The notes under the pieces were generated by a model. That model ran no database searches and had not been told where the DNA came from. It was given only the letters and a program-made list of their open reading frames with translations. A program made the position numbers and the translations under genes. 64,000 nt of DNA from Desulfurispora thermophila DSM 16022 (GTDB taxonomy: Bacteria > Bacillota > Desulfotomaculia > Desulfotomaculales > Desulfurisporaceae). Shown here piece after piece: positions 1 through 12,987 of this stretch; position 1 is the stretch's first letter; each line of letters begins with the position of its first letter. The stretch is from the NCBI RefSeq assembly GCF_000376385.1, contig NZ_AQWN01000012.1, forward strand, positions 1-64,000, read 5' to 3'.

Positions 1-212
<212 letters not shown>

Positions 213-349
213 CTCTCTAAGTCTATCAGAAGACTCGCTTCTTGTGTCTGGCTTGCTTTTTTGTGCCGTCTGTCATCTTTTGCCATCCGTCTTCTCCCAA
301 ACGTCTGACGCCCGATGACTGACGACCGCTCTTTGCCTTTGCCTTGCGC

Positions 350-363
350 TGTTCAGTTTTCAA
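350..363 (-). other. rRNA leader motif
   Basis: The minus strand reads TTGAAAACTGAACA. This tract recurs upstream of 16S genes in Firmicutes and is thought to take part in leader folding, processing or antitermination. It lies between the promoter and the 16S 5' end. The wider segment 213-350 holds no gene. It contains a diverged copy of sequence also found in the 16S V1 insertion. Confidence 0.5.
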
Positions 364-409
364 GGATCGGTTTTTTTTATTTTTCCGCCGCTTGCCGGCG
401 GCATTGATT

Positions 410-438
410 ATAATATCATTTCCGGTATATATCGTCAA
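410..438 (-). promoter_or_regulatory. Putative rRNA promoter
   Basis: On the minus strand TTGACG (433-438) is followed 17 nt later by TATTAT (410-415), about 200 nt upstream of the 16S gene. An overlapping TATAAT at 407-412 would give a 20-nt spacer, so the first pairing is preferred. It sits just after the gyrA terminator, so the rRNA operon has its own start. Confidence 0.55.
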
Positions 439-446
439 GTACTTTT

Positions 447-489
447 TAAAAAAACAAATTCTGACAGCCATGTTATCGGCTGTCAGAAT
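447..489 (-). terminator. Intrinsic terminator after gyrA
   Basis: A perfect 12-bp stem (458-469 pairing with 478-489) lies 7 nt after the gyrA stop. On the minus strand it is followed by a T-rich tract (TTGTTTTTTT). It ends the dnaA-to-gyrA gene string before the rRNA promoter. Confidence 0.85.
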
Positions 490-496
490 CCGATTA

Positions 497-2926
<2,430 letters not shown>

Positions 2927-2937
2927 TATGTATCACC

Positions 2938-4863
<1,926 letters not shown>

Positions 4864-4892
4864 TTAAGTTAACCGAGCACAACATTGTCTCT

Positions 4893-5153
4893 TTACTCTT
4901 CAATAACCAGCGTCCTGCTCCGGGCGCGCCGGTGCAGGGTGGTGCAGGAAATGGGAGAGATGATCATTTTCCGGTCGGTGGTGATCACAAAGGATTTTTC
5001 CCGGCCCGGCCCGGCAATGTTGATGACCTCATATACATGTCCGGCCATTTGCATAAACTCTTTGGTCGGCGGCGCCGCAGCTGTTTTCATGTCCAGTATG
5101 GCCACGATGTTTTTGCTGGGGACCACTGCATCCCCGCCCAGGTGTAAAAACAT
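4893..5153 (-). CDS. remB: RemB/YaaB-like DUF370 regulatory protein
   Basis: This 86-residue protein has DUF370 features: N-terminal MFLHLGGDAVVPSKNIVAIL, a central beta-rich stretch, and an FVITTDRKMIISPIS segment near the end. DUF370 proteins (RemA/RemB) are small DNA-binding regulators; in B. subtilis remB (yaaB) lies exactly here, between recF and gyrB. I chose the ATG at 5153 because AGGAGAG lies just upstream and longer reading frames lack family similarity. The identification rests on both sequence and synteny. The target genes here are unknown. Confidence 0.85.
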   Translation of the reverse strand: MFLHLGGDAVVPSKNIVAILDMKTAAAPPTKEFMQMAGHVYEVINIAGPGREKSFVITTDRKMIISPISCTTLHRRARSRTLVIEE

Positions 5154-5169
5154 GCCTTTCGCTCTCCTC

Positions 5170-6273
5170 TTAAACACGAATTGCGCCCTTTTCCATGTAA
5201 AAAACGCTGGTCGCCGCCGGCAGGCCGGGCGGCAGGGCGGGCTGGCTGGTGGTGAGGAAACACTGGCCGGGGTAACCGGCCAGGAAATCCAGCACATTTT
5301 GCTGCCGCTGCCGGTCCAACTCGGGCAGGATGTCGTCCAGCAGCAGGATGGGGTAAAAACCCACCTGCCGGCGAAAAAGTTCCACGCCGGCAATTTTACC
5401 GGCCAGCACCAGGCTGCGGCACTGGCCGCGCGAAGCGAAGTGACGGGCCGGCCGTCCCTGCAGGAAAAAGGCGATGTCGTCGCGGTGGGGGCCCACCAGA
5501 GGCTGTTTTCTGGCTATTTCCTTTTCCTGCATCTCGGCCAGCATATAGTAATAGTTTTCCCTGATTTTTTCCAGGTTATATGGTTCGGGCAGTTTTACAC
5601 TGCACAGGTAGTTGAAATAAACGTTTTCCCCCCCACCGCTGATGGCAACATACTGTTTTTTAAAAAGCGGCGAGAGGTCCTTCAAGGTGCGCAGTCTTAC
5701 ATCCAGCACCCGGCTGCCGTGCTCCACCAGCTGGCCGTTCCATACGGCCAGCTGTTCCGCCCGCTGTTGCTGTTCCGCCCGGCGCAGCAGGGCGCTTTTT
5801 TGTTCCAGCGCCCGCTGGTAGGACCGGAGCAGGTGATAGTAATGCTTGCTCACCCGGCAGATGTCCCGGTCCAGCCAGCGGCGGCGCAGGTCGGGTGAAC
5901 CGGTGATGATGTCCAATTCCTCGGGGGTGAAGACAAAGGCCCAGCCGGGCTGAAAGATATTCAAACGGCCGGTTTTTTTCTGGTTTAAGTAAAAGGCGCT
6001 GCCACCGGGGGATATTTGCGCGGCCACTTCCCTGACATCGTCCTGCAGCTGAAATAGACCATGAAGATAGCACCCGCCTTCCCCCTCACTGATCAGGGGA
6101 GCGTGGCGCGAGGTGCGAAAGGAATGGCCGCAGCTAATAAGGTAGATGGCCTCCAGCAAATTGGTTTTACCCTGCCCGTTGGGGCCGGCAATTATATTCA
6201 AGCCGGGGCCGGGTTTGAACTCCCCGGTGGTCAGGTTGCGAAAACCGGCCGGTTGCAGACTGATCAGGCGCAT
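5170..6273 (-). CDS. recF: DNA replication and repair protein RecF
   Basis: This SMC-like ATPase loads RecA at single-strand gaps with RecO and RecR. The protein is about 367 residues, the usual size. It shows Walker A GPNGQGKTNLLEA near residue 33, the family segment GPHRDDIAF, and a C-terminal Walker B region ILLLDDILPELD. ATG at 6273 is preferred; an in-frame TTG two codons earlier is possible. It is 14 bp downstream of dnaN and 16 bp upstream of remB, so cotranscription is likely. Confidence 0.95.
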   Translation of the reverse strand: MRLISLQPAGFRNLTTGEFKPGPGLNIIAGPNGQGKTNLLEAIYLISCGHSFRTSRHAPLISEGEGGCYLHGLFQLQDDVREVAAQISPGGSAFYLNQKKTGRLNIFQPGWAFVFTPEELDIITGSPDLRRRWLDRDICRVSKHYYHLLRSYQRALEQKSALLRRAEQQQRAEQLAVWNGQLVEHGSRVLDVRLRTLKDLSPLFKKQYVAISGGGENVYFNYLCSVKLPEPYNLEKIRENYYYMLAEMQEKEIARKQPLVGPHRDDIAFFLQGRPARHFASRGQCRSLVLAGKIAGVELFRRQVGFYPILLLDDILPELDRQRQQNVLDFLAGYPGQCFLTTSQPALPPGLPAATSVFYMEKGAIRV

Positions 6274-6287
6274 GGGCAAGCTTTGGT

Positions 6288-7517
6288 CTAACTCTGCGTT
6301 TTGGGATAGGCCGGCACCAGAATGGACAAAAAGTCCATTTTTGCCGCCTGGTTGGGCAAAACCAGGACGGGAGAGACCGGATCGTCAAAGTGCATGGCGA
6401 TTTGCTCGCCCGGGACGGCCTTCAATAAATCGCTCAGGTATTTGACATTGAAATATGTTTGCAAAGCCGGGCCGCTGACCCGGGCCGGCACTTCTTCCCG
6501 GATCCAGCCGGTTTCCGACTTGATGTTCACGGTAACACTGTCCTGGTTCATGATAAAGCCCACGGCCGGATTGGTGTCCACCGCCAGCAGCGAGCAACGC
6601 TCTGCGGCGCTCAAGAGCTGGGCCGTGTTGATATGCACCGTGGTGGGCTGGTTTTGCGGAATGACCTGGCGGTAGGGCGGGAACTTGCCCTTGATCAACC
6701 GGCTGCTGATGGTCACGTCCTCGGTGGCGAAGGAGACGTGGGTAGCGTTGAAACTCAAAGAGATCCGGGCCGAGTTGGCGGCGATGCGGCTGGCTTCCTG
6801 CAGGGTGCGGGCCGGCACAATTATTTCCGCCAGGACTGGTTGCTCGGCCATGAGCGCCTGCAGCCCACCCTGGTGAACATCTTCTTCCTCCATTACCGCC
6901 GCACCATCCGGTAAGATGTTTTCTGCCACCGGTTGTTCCCTTTCACCATTCTCCGCTTCACCAACTAGAGACAACCTTTTCACCGCCAGACGAAATGTAT
7001 CGGTAGCCACCATGGTCAGGGAGTCTTCCCTGACTTCCAGCAGCACGCCTGTGAAAACCGGCCGGCTGTCCTGGCTGGAAACCGCAAAGATGACTTGTTT
7101 CACGGCGTTGCGGAATTGATCGCTGTCCAGGGTGAGGGATTCCTCCAGGCGGGGCAGGCTTTGCTCGGGATAGTCGGCCGGGTTGTAGCAGTTGATATTG
7201 AATTCCGAACTGCCGTAGGTAATATTGGCAATATTGGTAACATCATCCACCATTATTTCGATCCGTCCCTCGGGCAACAGGCGGGTGAAGTCGGTGATAT
7301 ATTTGGCCGGTATGACTGTCGCTCCCTCTTCCAGCACCTGGGCGGGCACGACGCACTGGACAGAAAAGTCCAGGTCGGTGGAACGCAAAAACAGTTGTCC
7401 GTTCCGGCACTCAAAGTAGATGCCGGCCAGGACGGGAAGAGGGCTGCGGGGGGAAACGCCGCGTCCGGCTATCTGCAACCCATGGATCAGGCTTTCTTTG
7501 GCTGTGGAAAGGCGCAT
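6288..7517 (-). CDS. dnaN: DNA polymerase III beta sliding clamp
   Basis: This is the ring-shaped processivity clamp. The N terminus (MRLSTAKESLIHGLQIAGRG) aligns well with other DnaN proteins, so I place the start at ATG 7517 with GGGTGA upstream rather than at 7556. The domain II signature SRPVFTGVLLEV and the C-terminal LVLPNQAAKMDFLSILVPAYP are present. At about 409 residues it is some 35-40 residues longer than usual. The excess is an acidic low-complexity insertion at about residues 185-227, between two conserved strands. It follows dnaA after a spacer with a DnaA box. Confidence 0.95.
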   Translation of the reverse strand: MRLSTAKESLIHGLQIAGRGVSPRSPLPVLAGIYFECRNGQLFLRSTDLDFSVQCVVPAQVLEEGATVIPAKYITDFTRLLPEGRIEIMVDDVTNIANITYGSSEFNINCYNPADYPEQSLPRLEESLTLDSDQFRNAVKQVIFAVSSQDSRPVFTGVLLEVREDSLTMVATDTFRLAVKRLSLVGEAENGEREQPVAENILPDGAAVMEEEDVHQGGLQALMAEQPVLAEIIVPARTLQEASRIAANSARISLSFNATHVSFATEDVTISSRLIKGKFPPYRQVIPQNQPTTVHINTAQLLSAAERCSLLAVDTNPAVGFIMNQDSVTVNIKSETGWIREEVPARVSGPALQTYFNVKYLSDLLKAVPGEQIAMHFDDPVSPVLVLPNQAAKMDFLSILVPAYPKTQS

Positions 7518-7591
7518 GTTCATCACCCGTGTTGTATAAGAATAAGATCGATCCACAAGATCAGCAGTATTAGTAATAGGGGCTGTGCATA

Positions 7592-7600
7592 TGTGGATAA
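7592..7600 (-). promoter_or_regulatory. DnaA box in dnaA-dnaN spacer
   Basis: TGTGGATAA on the plus strand is a perfect 9-mer DnaA box (TTATCCACA on the minus strand). With the boxes upstream of dnaA it suggests a bipartite origin around dnaA, as in Bacillus, and/or autoregulation. Confidence 0.7.
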
Positions 7601-7628
7601 GCGGGACAAACCATACCCAGCGCTAACG

Positions 7629-8966
7629 CTAGCTGTTTTTCAGCTTGTTGATAATTTCCTGCAGAGTCTCGTCCAAAGCGGGGTCGAGCTGTTTTTCCGC
7701 CGTGATGCGTTCACAGGCGTGCAGCACGGTGGTGTGATCGCGCCCGCCGAACAATTCGCCAATCTTGGGGTAGGATAGATCGGTCAGCTCACGGCACAGG
7801 TACATGCCAATCTGGCGGGGGAAGGCTACATTGCGGGAGCGGCGCTTGCTGCGCAGGTCTTCCGCCTTCAAGTTGAAATGTTCGGCCACCGCCTTCATGA
7901 TCAGCTGGCCGGTGATGGGCCTGGTCTTTTTCTGGGGCAATACGTCTTTGAGGACTTTCTCGGCCAGTTCCACGGTAATTTCTTTTTTATGCAGCGAGGA
8001 ATAGGCGATGATGCGGATCAACGCCCCTTCCAGCTGGCGGATGTTGGACTGAATTCTTTCCGCGATGAAGGCCAGCACTTCGTCGGGCACTTCCTTGTTT
8101 TCCAGCTGCATCTTTTTAGAAAGGATGGCAATTCTGGTTTCATAGTCGGGCGGCTGGATATCGGTGATCAGCCCCCACTCAAAGCGCGAGCGCAGCCGGT
8201 CCTCCAGGGTGGGGATTTCGTGTGGCGGCCGGTCGCTGGAGATGATGATCTGCTTGTTGGCCTCGTATAGCGTGTTGAAGGTGTGGAAAAATTCCTCCTG
8301 GGTGCGCTCCTTGTTGGCCAGAAACTGGATGTCGTCCACCAGCAATATGTCCACGCCGCGGTATTTGTTGCGAAACTCGGTGGTGGACTCATCGCGGATG
8401 GAGGCGATGAGCTCATTGGTAAAGGTCTCCGATGTGACATATGCCACCTTGCAGCTGCTGTCCCGGGCCAGAATATGGTGGCCGATGGCCTGCATGAGGT
8501 GGGTTTTGCCCAGACCCACCCCCCCGTAGATAAAGAAGGGGTTGTAAGTTTTGGCCGGCGAATCGGCAATGGCCAGCGAGGCGGCGTGGGCGAAACGGTT
8601 GGAGTTGCCCACCACAAAGGTATCGAAAGTATAACGGGGATTTAAGTTGCCACTCATGGGCTGTCTTTGTTGCTGGAACTGCTGGGCTACTTTTTTTAAG
8701 ACGGCCTCTTTTTCCTCGCTCAGGACGAAGTTGATGTGCACATCCCTGTCCAGCAGGTCGTAAATGATGCTCTTTAATATGGAAGACATGCGGTCAATAA
8801 GCCAGTCGCGGGAGAAAATATCGGGTACTTCTATGTATAAATCCTGCCCGGTTAAAGCCAGCGGGTGCATGGCCGCGCGCCAGGTTTCCATAATCGGACT
8901 GCTGACCCGGTTTTCCAGCTCGTTTAAAACATTTTCCCATATCTTGTCCAGTTGCACGTTTTGCAT
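7629..8966 (-). CDS. dnaA: Chromosomal replication initiator DnaA
   Basis: This AAA+ initiator binds DnaA boxes and melts oriC. The 445 residues contain the N-terminal oligomerisation/helicase-loading domain, a short linker, Walker A GGVGLGKTHL, Walker B ILLVDDIQFL, and the C-terminal DnaA signature FGGRDHTTVLHACERI. ATG at 8966 is the first in-frame start and gives the canonical N terminus. It is the first gene of the minus-strand replication string and lies beside the likely origin. Confidence 0.98.
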   Translation of the reverse strand: MQNVQLDKIWENVLNELENRVSSPIMETWRAAMHPLALTGQDLYIEVPDIFSRDWLIDRMSSILKSIIYDLLDRDVHINFVLSEEKEAVLKKVAQQFQQQRQPMSGNLNPRYTFDTFVVGNSNRFAHAASLAIADSPAKTYNPFFIYGGVGLGKTHLMQAIGHHILARDSSCKVAYVTSETFTNELIASIRDESTTEFRNKYRGVDILLVDDIQFLANKERTQEEFFHTFNTLYEANKQIIISSDRPPHEIPTLEDRLRSRFEWGLITDIQPPDYETRIAILSKKMQLENKEVPDEVLAFIAERIQSNIRQLEGALIRIIAYSSLHKKEITVELAEKVLKDVLPQKKTRPITGQLIMKAVAEHFNLKAEDLRSKRRSRNVAFPRQIGMYLCRELTDLSYPKIGELFGGRDHTTVLHACERITAEKQLDPALDETLQEIINKLKNS

Positions 8967-9199
8967 GATGGTTGCGGCCCCCTGCCCAATTACTTAAAAA
9001 AAGCCTCCGACTGACCAGTGGAGACTGCTGACATGCCTTATGCACAGATATATGCACATGTGAATTTGGAGTGCTGTGGCCAGTGTGGATGACCGGCCGT
9101 TTGCTTTATAGATCATAACAAATTTTTACCTGTATATCAACAAGAGAAAAATCAACAGGCTGTGATTTATGTGTATAACTTCCGGCGCTGGCTTTTTTC
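8967..9199. other. oriC: Probable replication origin (oriC)
   Basis: The gene-free stretch between dnaA and rpmH holds several DnaA-box-like 9-mers: TTATGCACA (9038-9046), ATATGCACA (9050-9058, one mismatch), TGTGGATGA (9084-9092, one mismatch) and TGTGTATAA (9170-9178). An AT-rich segment at about 9106-9160 could be the unwinding element. The position next to dnaA, the divergent rpmH side and the boxes agree with the standard Firmicute origin. Strand-skew analysis of the whole genome would confirm it. Confidence 0.8.
9112..9140 (-). promoter_or_regulatory. Putative dnaA promoter
   Basis: The minus strand reads TTGATA (9135-9140), a 17-nt spacer, then TATGAT (9112-9117), about 145 nt upstream of dnaA. 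DnaA-box-like sites lie both up- and downstream, consistent with autoregulation. Confidence 0.5.
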
Positions 9200-9229
9200 T
9201 TGACTTGATAAAAAAATCCGGGGTATAAT
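9200..9229 (+). promoter_or_regulatory. Putative rpmH promoter
   Basis: TTGACT (9200-9205) and TATAAT (9224-9229) are separated by 18 nt, about 70 nt upstream of rpmH. Confidence 0.65.
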
Positions 9230-9301
9230 TTTGCATGATGCGCCTTTGACCGGGAAAAATCTTCTTTGGCCCGGGGATTTTATTTTAAGGAGGTGTGGTG
9301 T

Positions 9302-9436
9302 GTGAAACGGACTTTCCAACCCAAAAACAGGCGGCACAAACGGGTGCACGGCTTTCTAAAGAGAATGTCCACCAAGGCCGGCCGGAATGTGATCAAACGC
9401 AGAAGGCTGAAAGGAAGAAAGAGACTTACCGCTTAA
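9302..9436 (+). CDS. rpmH: 50S ribosomal protein L34
   Basis: This short GTG-initiated frame encodes 44 residues beginning [19 protein letters not shown] and ending [12 protein letters not shown], which is the entire L34 signature. AAGGAGG at 9288-9294 gives a good ribosome site with the GTG at 9302. It starts the rpmH-rnpA-yidD-yidC-jag-mnmE-mnmG order typical of Firmicute origins. Confidence 0.97.
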   Translation: MKRTFQPKNRRHKRVHGFLKRMSTKAGRNVIKRRRLKGRKRLTA

Positions 9437-9522
9437 GGCCGCTTGCTTTAAAGTGGCCTTTCCTGTATCGCTTACCCGCTCCATCTGGTTATAATAACCT
9501 AAAAAAAGGTGTTTTTTATTTT

Positions 9523-9846
9523 ATGTACCGCCTGAAAAAAGACCAGGAATTCAAACGCGTTTACCGGCAGGGCCGGTCGGTGGCCGGCAGGTATGTGGTG
9601 ATCTACTACCTGCCGGTGGGTGGTAACCAGAGCCGCTTTGGTTTTTCCGTGAGTAAAAAAATTGGTAAAGCGGTACAGAGAAACAGGATCAGACGCCTTT
9701 TGCGGGAGATCTGCCGTTTGCACTTGGACTACTTTGCCAGCGGGCATGACTATATTGTTATTCCCCGCCGGAGCGCTGCCGGGAGAAGCTTTGCTGAATT
9801 AAAAGAGGATATGCTCAAACTGGCCGCAAAGATTGGTCGTAATTAA
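9523..9846 (+). CDS. rnpA: Ribonuclease P protein component
   Basis: This is the protein subunit that helps the RNase P ribozyme mature tRNA 5' ends. The 107 residues start MYRLKKDQEFKRVYRQG and contain the RNR signature within KAVQRNRIRRLLRE. ATG at 9523 matches the family N terminus; the longer upstream frame overlaps rpmH and is not family-like. It lies 86 bp after rpmH in the standard order. Confidence 0.96.
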   Translation: MYRLKKDQEFKRVYRQGRSVAGRYVVIYYLPVGGNQSRFGFSVSKKIGKAVQRNRIRRLLREICRLHLDYFASGHDYIVIPRRSAAGRSFAELKEDMLKLAAKIGRN

Positions 9847-9912
9847 TCATAGCGAAGGACGTATTGCTGGAAGCTATCCAGTGTGCGCTTTTATATGGAG
9901 AGGTGGCGGAAG

Positions 9913-10137
9913 ATGCGCTCCGGGTGGCTGGCGGGTCTTTTGGTGATGGCTGTAAGGTTTTACCAGAAGTACTTATCCCCCTTGAAAGGTCCCACATGCC
10001 GGTTTTATCCCACCTGTTCTCAGTATGCGATTACAGCTCTGGAAAAGTATGGTATAATAAAGGGAGGATACCTGGCTCTGGTCAGGGTATTAAAGTGTCA
10101 TCCTTTTCATCCCGGGGGATATGACCCGGTAAAATAG
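9913..10137 (+). CDS. yidD: Membrane protein insertion efficiency factor YidD
   Basis: This small protein of about 74 residues has an N-terminal amphipathic segment and the conserved [20 protein letters not shown] and [12 protein letters not shown] motifs. YidD assists YidC-dependent membrane insertion. ATG at 9913, seven bases after GAGGTGG, is preferred over the upstream ATG at 9883. It sits between rnpA and yidC, as in most bacteria. Confidence 0.95.
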   Translation: MRSGWLAGLLVMAVRFYQKYLSPLKGPTCRFYPTCSQYAITALEKYGIIKGGYLALVRVLKCHPFHPGGYDPVK

Positions 10138-10159
10138 CTTTATTGCGCGGGGAGGCGGT

Positions 10160-10849
10160 TTGTTGTTCCAAAAACTGGTTGATTTTATGGCCGGTGCGCT
10201 GGACTGGCTCTATCACCTGACACTGCAAATGGGTATTGGCAACTACGGCCTGGCCATCATCCTGTTCACCATTATCATCAAGGTGCTTTTATACCCTCTT
10301 TCCTTGAAACAGATGAAGTCCATGTTCATGATGCAGCAGCTGGCGCCGCAGATCAAGGAGATCCAGGACAAGTACAAAAACAAAGACCCGCAAAAGATGC
10401 AGCAAAAGATAATGGAACTGTACCGGGAGAACAATGTCAATCCCATGGCGGGTTGCCTGCCCATTTTGGTTCAGATGCCCATACTGATTGCCCTGTACCG
10501 GGCCCTGTTGCACTTTAATTACAAAAATGTGGCTCACGCCAAATTTTTATGGATTGCCAATTTGAGCCACATTGGTGACCCTTATTATATTTTGCCAGTA
10601 CTGGCGGCCGCGACCACTTACCTGCAGTCCAGGCTGACTACCAATATGGCCGACCAGACCCAGCGTATGATGCTGTATATGATGCCGCTGTTCATCGGTT
10701 GGATTTGCACCACAGTGCCGGCCGGACTGGGGCTTTACTGGGTGATGTTCAATGTTCTGGGTATTGGCCAGCAGTATCTGGTAAATAAGCAGACGCTGGC
10801 CATGAAGGAGGCTATGGCAAAAAGTGGTGGAAGTAGAAAAGACGGCTAA
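10160..10849 (+). CDS. yidC: Membrane protein insertase YidC/SpoIIIJ family
   Basis: The 229-residue Gram-positive-type YidC lacks the large periplasmic domain of proteobacterial forms. It has about five hydrophobic segments, an NYGLAIILFTIIIK first helix, a charged cytoplasmic hairpin (about residues 55-95), and the conserved NPMAGCLPILVQMPILIALYRAL segment. The start is TTG at 10160 behind GGGGAGG. It inserts Sec-dependent and -independent membrane proteins. It overlaps jag by 26 bp. Confidence 0.95.
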   Translation: MLFQKLVDFMAGALDWLYHLTLQMGIGNYGLAIILFTIIIKVLLYPLSLKQMKSMFMMQQLAPQIKEIQDKYKNKDPQKMQQKIMELYRENNVNPMAGCLPILVQMPILIALYRALLHFNYKNVAHAKFLWIANLSHIGDPYYILPVLAAATTYLQSRLTTNMADQTQRMMLYMMPLFIGWICTTVPAGLGLYWVMFNVLGIGQQYLVNKQTLAMKEAMAKSGGSRKDG

Positions 10850-11444
10850 GACAGTGCAGGAGGCCGTAAACCTGGCACTGGCCGAGCTCAATGTGAGCAG
10901 GGAAGATGTGGATGTGGAGGTTTTGGAAGAGCCTTCCCGCGGCATTTTCGGTTTGATTGGTACCCGGCCGGCCCGGGTGCGGGTGAAGGTGAAAAATACT
11001 GCCGCCAGCAGATTGAGAAAGTTATTGGATGATATCCTGGCGGCCATGCATTTGCAAGCAGAGATCTTTATTAAAGAGGAAAATGATTGCCTGGCCGTGA
11101 GCATGTTCGGCAAGGATCTGGGCACGCTGATCGGCCGGCGGGGCGAGACCATGGATGCCCTGCAGTATCTGCTCAACCTGGCGGTGAACAAAAATCAGGA
11201 AAAGCGTTACAAGATCTTTCTGGACATAGAAGGTTACCGCAAAAAACGTGAGGAGACGCTGCAAAAGCTGGCCCTCAAACTGGCGGAAAAGGCCCGCCAG
11301 CGCGGCCGCAATGTGGTGCTGGAGCCCATGAGTTCCCTGGAGCGGCGTATCATCCACACCGCCCTGCAGGGTATCAGCGACATAGCCACCTACAGCGAGG
11401 GCGAGGAGCCCTACCGCAAGATCATTATTGCGCCGAAAAAATAA
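10824..11444 (+). CDS. jag: RNA-binding protein Jag/KhpB
   Basis: The 206 residues show the Jag N-terminal domain (TAKTVQEAVNLALAELNV...GIFGLIGTRPARV), a KH domain around GKDLGTLIGRRGETMDALQYL, and a C-terminal R3H domain (SSLERRIIHTALQ). Such proteins bind RNA and influence cell elongation and division. The GTG start at 10824 overlaps the end of yidC, indicating translational coupling. A terminator-like hairpin follows. Confidence 0.94.
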   Translation: MVEVEKTAKTVQEAVNLALAELNVSREDVDVEVLEEPSRGIFGLIGTRPARVRVKVKNTAASRLRKLLDDILAAMHLQAEIFIKEENDCLAVSMFGKDLGTLIGRRGETMDALQYLLNLAVNKNQEKRYKIFLDIEGYRKKREETLQKLALKLAEKARQRGRNVVLEPMSSLERRIIHTALQGISDIATYSEGEEPYRKIIIAPKK

Positions 11445-11455
11445 TACTGGATAAG

Positions 11456-11490
11456 AAAACCCAGCGGGCCGCAGAGCTCTCTGGGTTTTA
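11456..11490 (+). terminator. Hairpin between jag and mnmE
   Basis: AAAACCCAG (11456-11464) pairs with CTGGGTTTTA (11481-11490), ending in a short T tract just before mnmE. It may attenuate readthrough from the rpmH operon. Confidence 0.55.
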
Positions 11491-11507
11491 ATATAGGATG
11501 TGAGCGA

Positions 11508-12974
11508 ATGACTAATTTGACACTGGACAGCGATACCATAGCCGCCATAGCCACCGCTCCGGGGGAGGGGGCCATTGGCATTGTGCGCCTGTCCGGGCCG
11601 CGGGCGGTGGATATTGCCGGCCGGATCTTCCGGCCGGGCAAGCGGCCGGACGCCCCACCATGGCAGCCCCAATCGCATCGCATTTACTACGGCCACATCA
11701 TTGACCCGGACAGCGGCCGGGTGGTGGACGAGGTGCTGGTGGCCGTGATGCTGGCCCCCCGCACCTACACGCGCGAAGATGTGGTGGAGATCAACTGCCA
11801 CGGCGGGCTCACGCCCCTGCGGCGCATTTTGGAGCTGGTGCTGGCCCAGGGCGCTCGCCTGGCCGGGCCGGGCGAGTTTACCAGGCGGGCCTTTTTAAAC
11901 GGGCGCATCGACCTGGCCCAGGCCGAAGCGGTGATCGACATCATCCGGGCCCGCACCGATGCGGCCCTGCGCCTGGCCGTGCAGCAACTGGGCGGCGGCC
12001 TTTCGCAACGTATTGCCGAATTGCAGCAAAGGCTGCTGGGTATGCTGGCCGCCGTGGAAGCCGTGATTGATTTTCCCGAGGACGACCTGCCCGAGATGGA
12101 GCTAAACAGCCTGGGGCGGCAGGCTTCAGAGGTGGCGGAGGAGATTTCCGGACTGATGCGCTCGGCCTTTGCCGGGCGGGTATACCGGGAGGGACTGCGC
12201 ACGGTGATTGTAGGAAGGCCCAATGTGGGTAAGTCTTCCCTTTTAAACGCTTTGCTGAAAGAAAGCCGGGCCATTGTCACCGATATTCCCGGCACCACCC
12301 GCGACATTATTGAGGAGTATTTGAATATAGACGGTGTGCCCGTGCGCCTTTTGGACACGGCCGGCCTGCGGGAAACCGCCGACCCGGTGGAGAAAATCGG
12401 CGTGCAGCGCACACGGCAGGCTCTGGAGCAGGCCGACCTGGTGCTGGTGCTGGTGGAGGCCGGGCGGGAATTGGAGCCCGAGGAAAAGGAGCTGCTGAAC
12501 GAACTGGACCCGCAGCGGACTATATTAGTGGTGAACAAGGTGGATTTACTGGAGGAAGCGGACGGGCAGGCTGCTGTCTCTGGCGGAGGGCGGCGGGAAG
12601 AAGCAGCGGGCAGGGCGCCGGTGCGGCAGGTGGCTGGCACTGCTGACGACTGGCCCGGCCGGGTGGTGTTTATTTCCGCCCTGCGCGAGCGGGGTTTGGA
12701 GGAATTGAAAAAGGCCATCCTGGATATAGTGCACAGCGGGCAGGTGGCCGCGCCGGGTGAGGGAGTGCTGGTGAACCTGCGCCATGAGCAGGCCCTGCAG
12801 CGGGCCTACCTGCACCTGGTGGAGGTGCGGGAGGCGGTGCACCGGGGGGTGCCGCTGGAACTGCTGTCCATCGATCTGCGCCAGGCCTGGGAGGCGCTGG
12901 GCGAGATCACGGGCACGGCGGTGGCCGGGGATATTGTGGAGCGCATTTTCAGCGATTTTTGTATTGGGAAGTGA
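11508..12974 (+). CDS. mnmE: tRNA modification GTPase MnmE
   Basis: With MnmG this GTPase installs carboxymethylaminomethyl groups on wobble U34 of certain tRNAs. The protein has the N-terminal tetrahydrofolate-binding domain (TIAAIATAPGEGAIGIVRLSG), the G domain motifs GRPNVGKSSLLNALL, DTAGLRET and NKVD, and the terminal catalytic CIGK box. At 488 residues it is about 30 longer than usual, owing to a Gly/Arg/Ala-rich insertion after NKVDLLEE in the G domain. mnmG follows after 13 bp. Confidence 0.97.
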   Translation: MTNLTLDSDTIAAIATAPGEGAIGIVRLSGPRAVDIAGRIFRPGKRPDAPPWQPQSHRIYYGHIIDPDSGRVVDEVLVAVMLAPRTYTREDVVEINCHGGLTPLRRILELVLAQGARLAGPGEFTRRAFLNGRIDLAQAEAVIDIIRARTDAALRLAVQQLGGGLSQRIAELQQRLLGMLAAVEAVIDFPEDDLPEMELNSLGRQASEVAEEISGLMRSAFAGRVYREGLRTVIVGRPNVGKSSLLNALLKESRAIVTDIPGTTRDIIEEYLNIDGVPVRLLDTAGLRETADPVEKIGVQRTRQALEQADLVLVLVEAGRELEPEEKELLNELDPQRTILVVNKVDLLEEADGQAAVSGGGRREEAAGRAPVRQVAGTADDWPGRVVFISALRERGLEELKKAILDIVHSGQVAAPGEGVLVNLRHEQALQRAYLHLVEVREAVHRGVPLELLSIDLRQAWEALGEITGTAVAGDIVERIFSDFCIGK

Positions 12975-12987
12975 GAGGTGAATCCCC

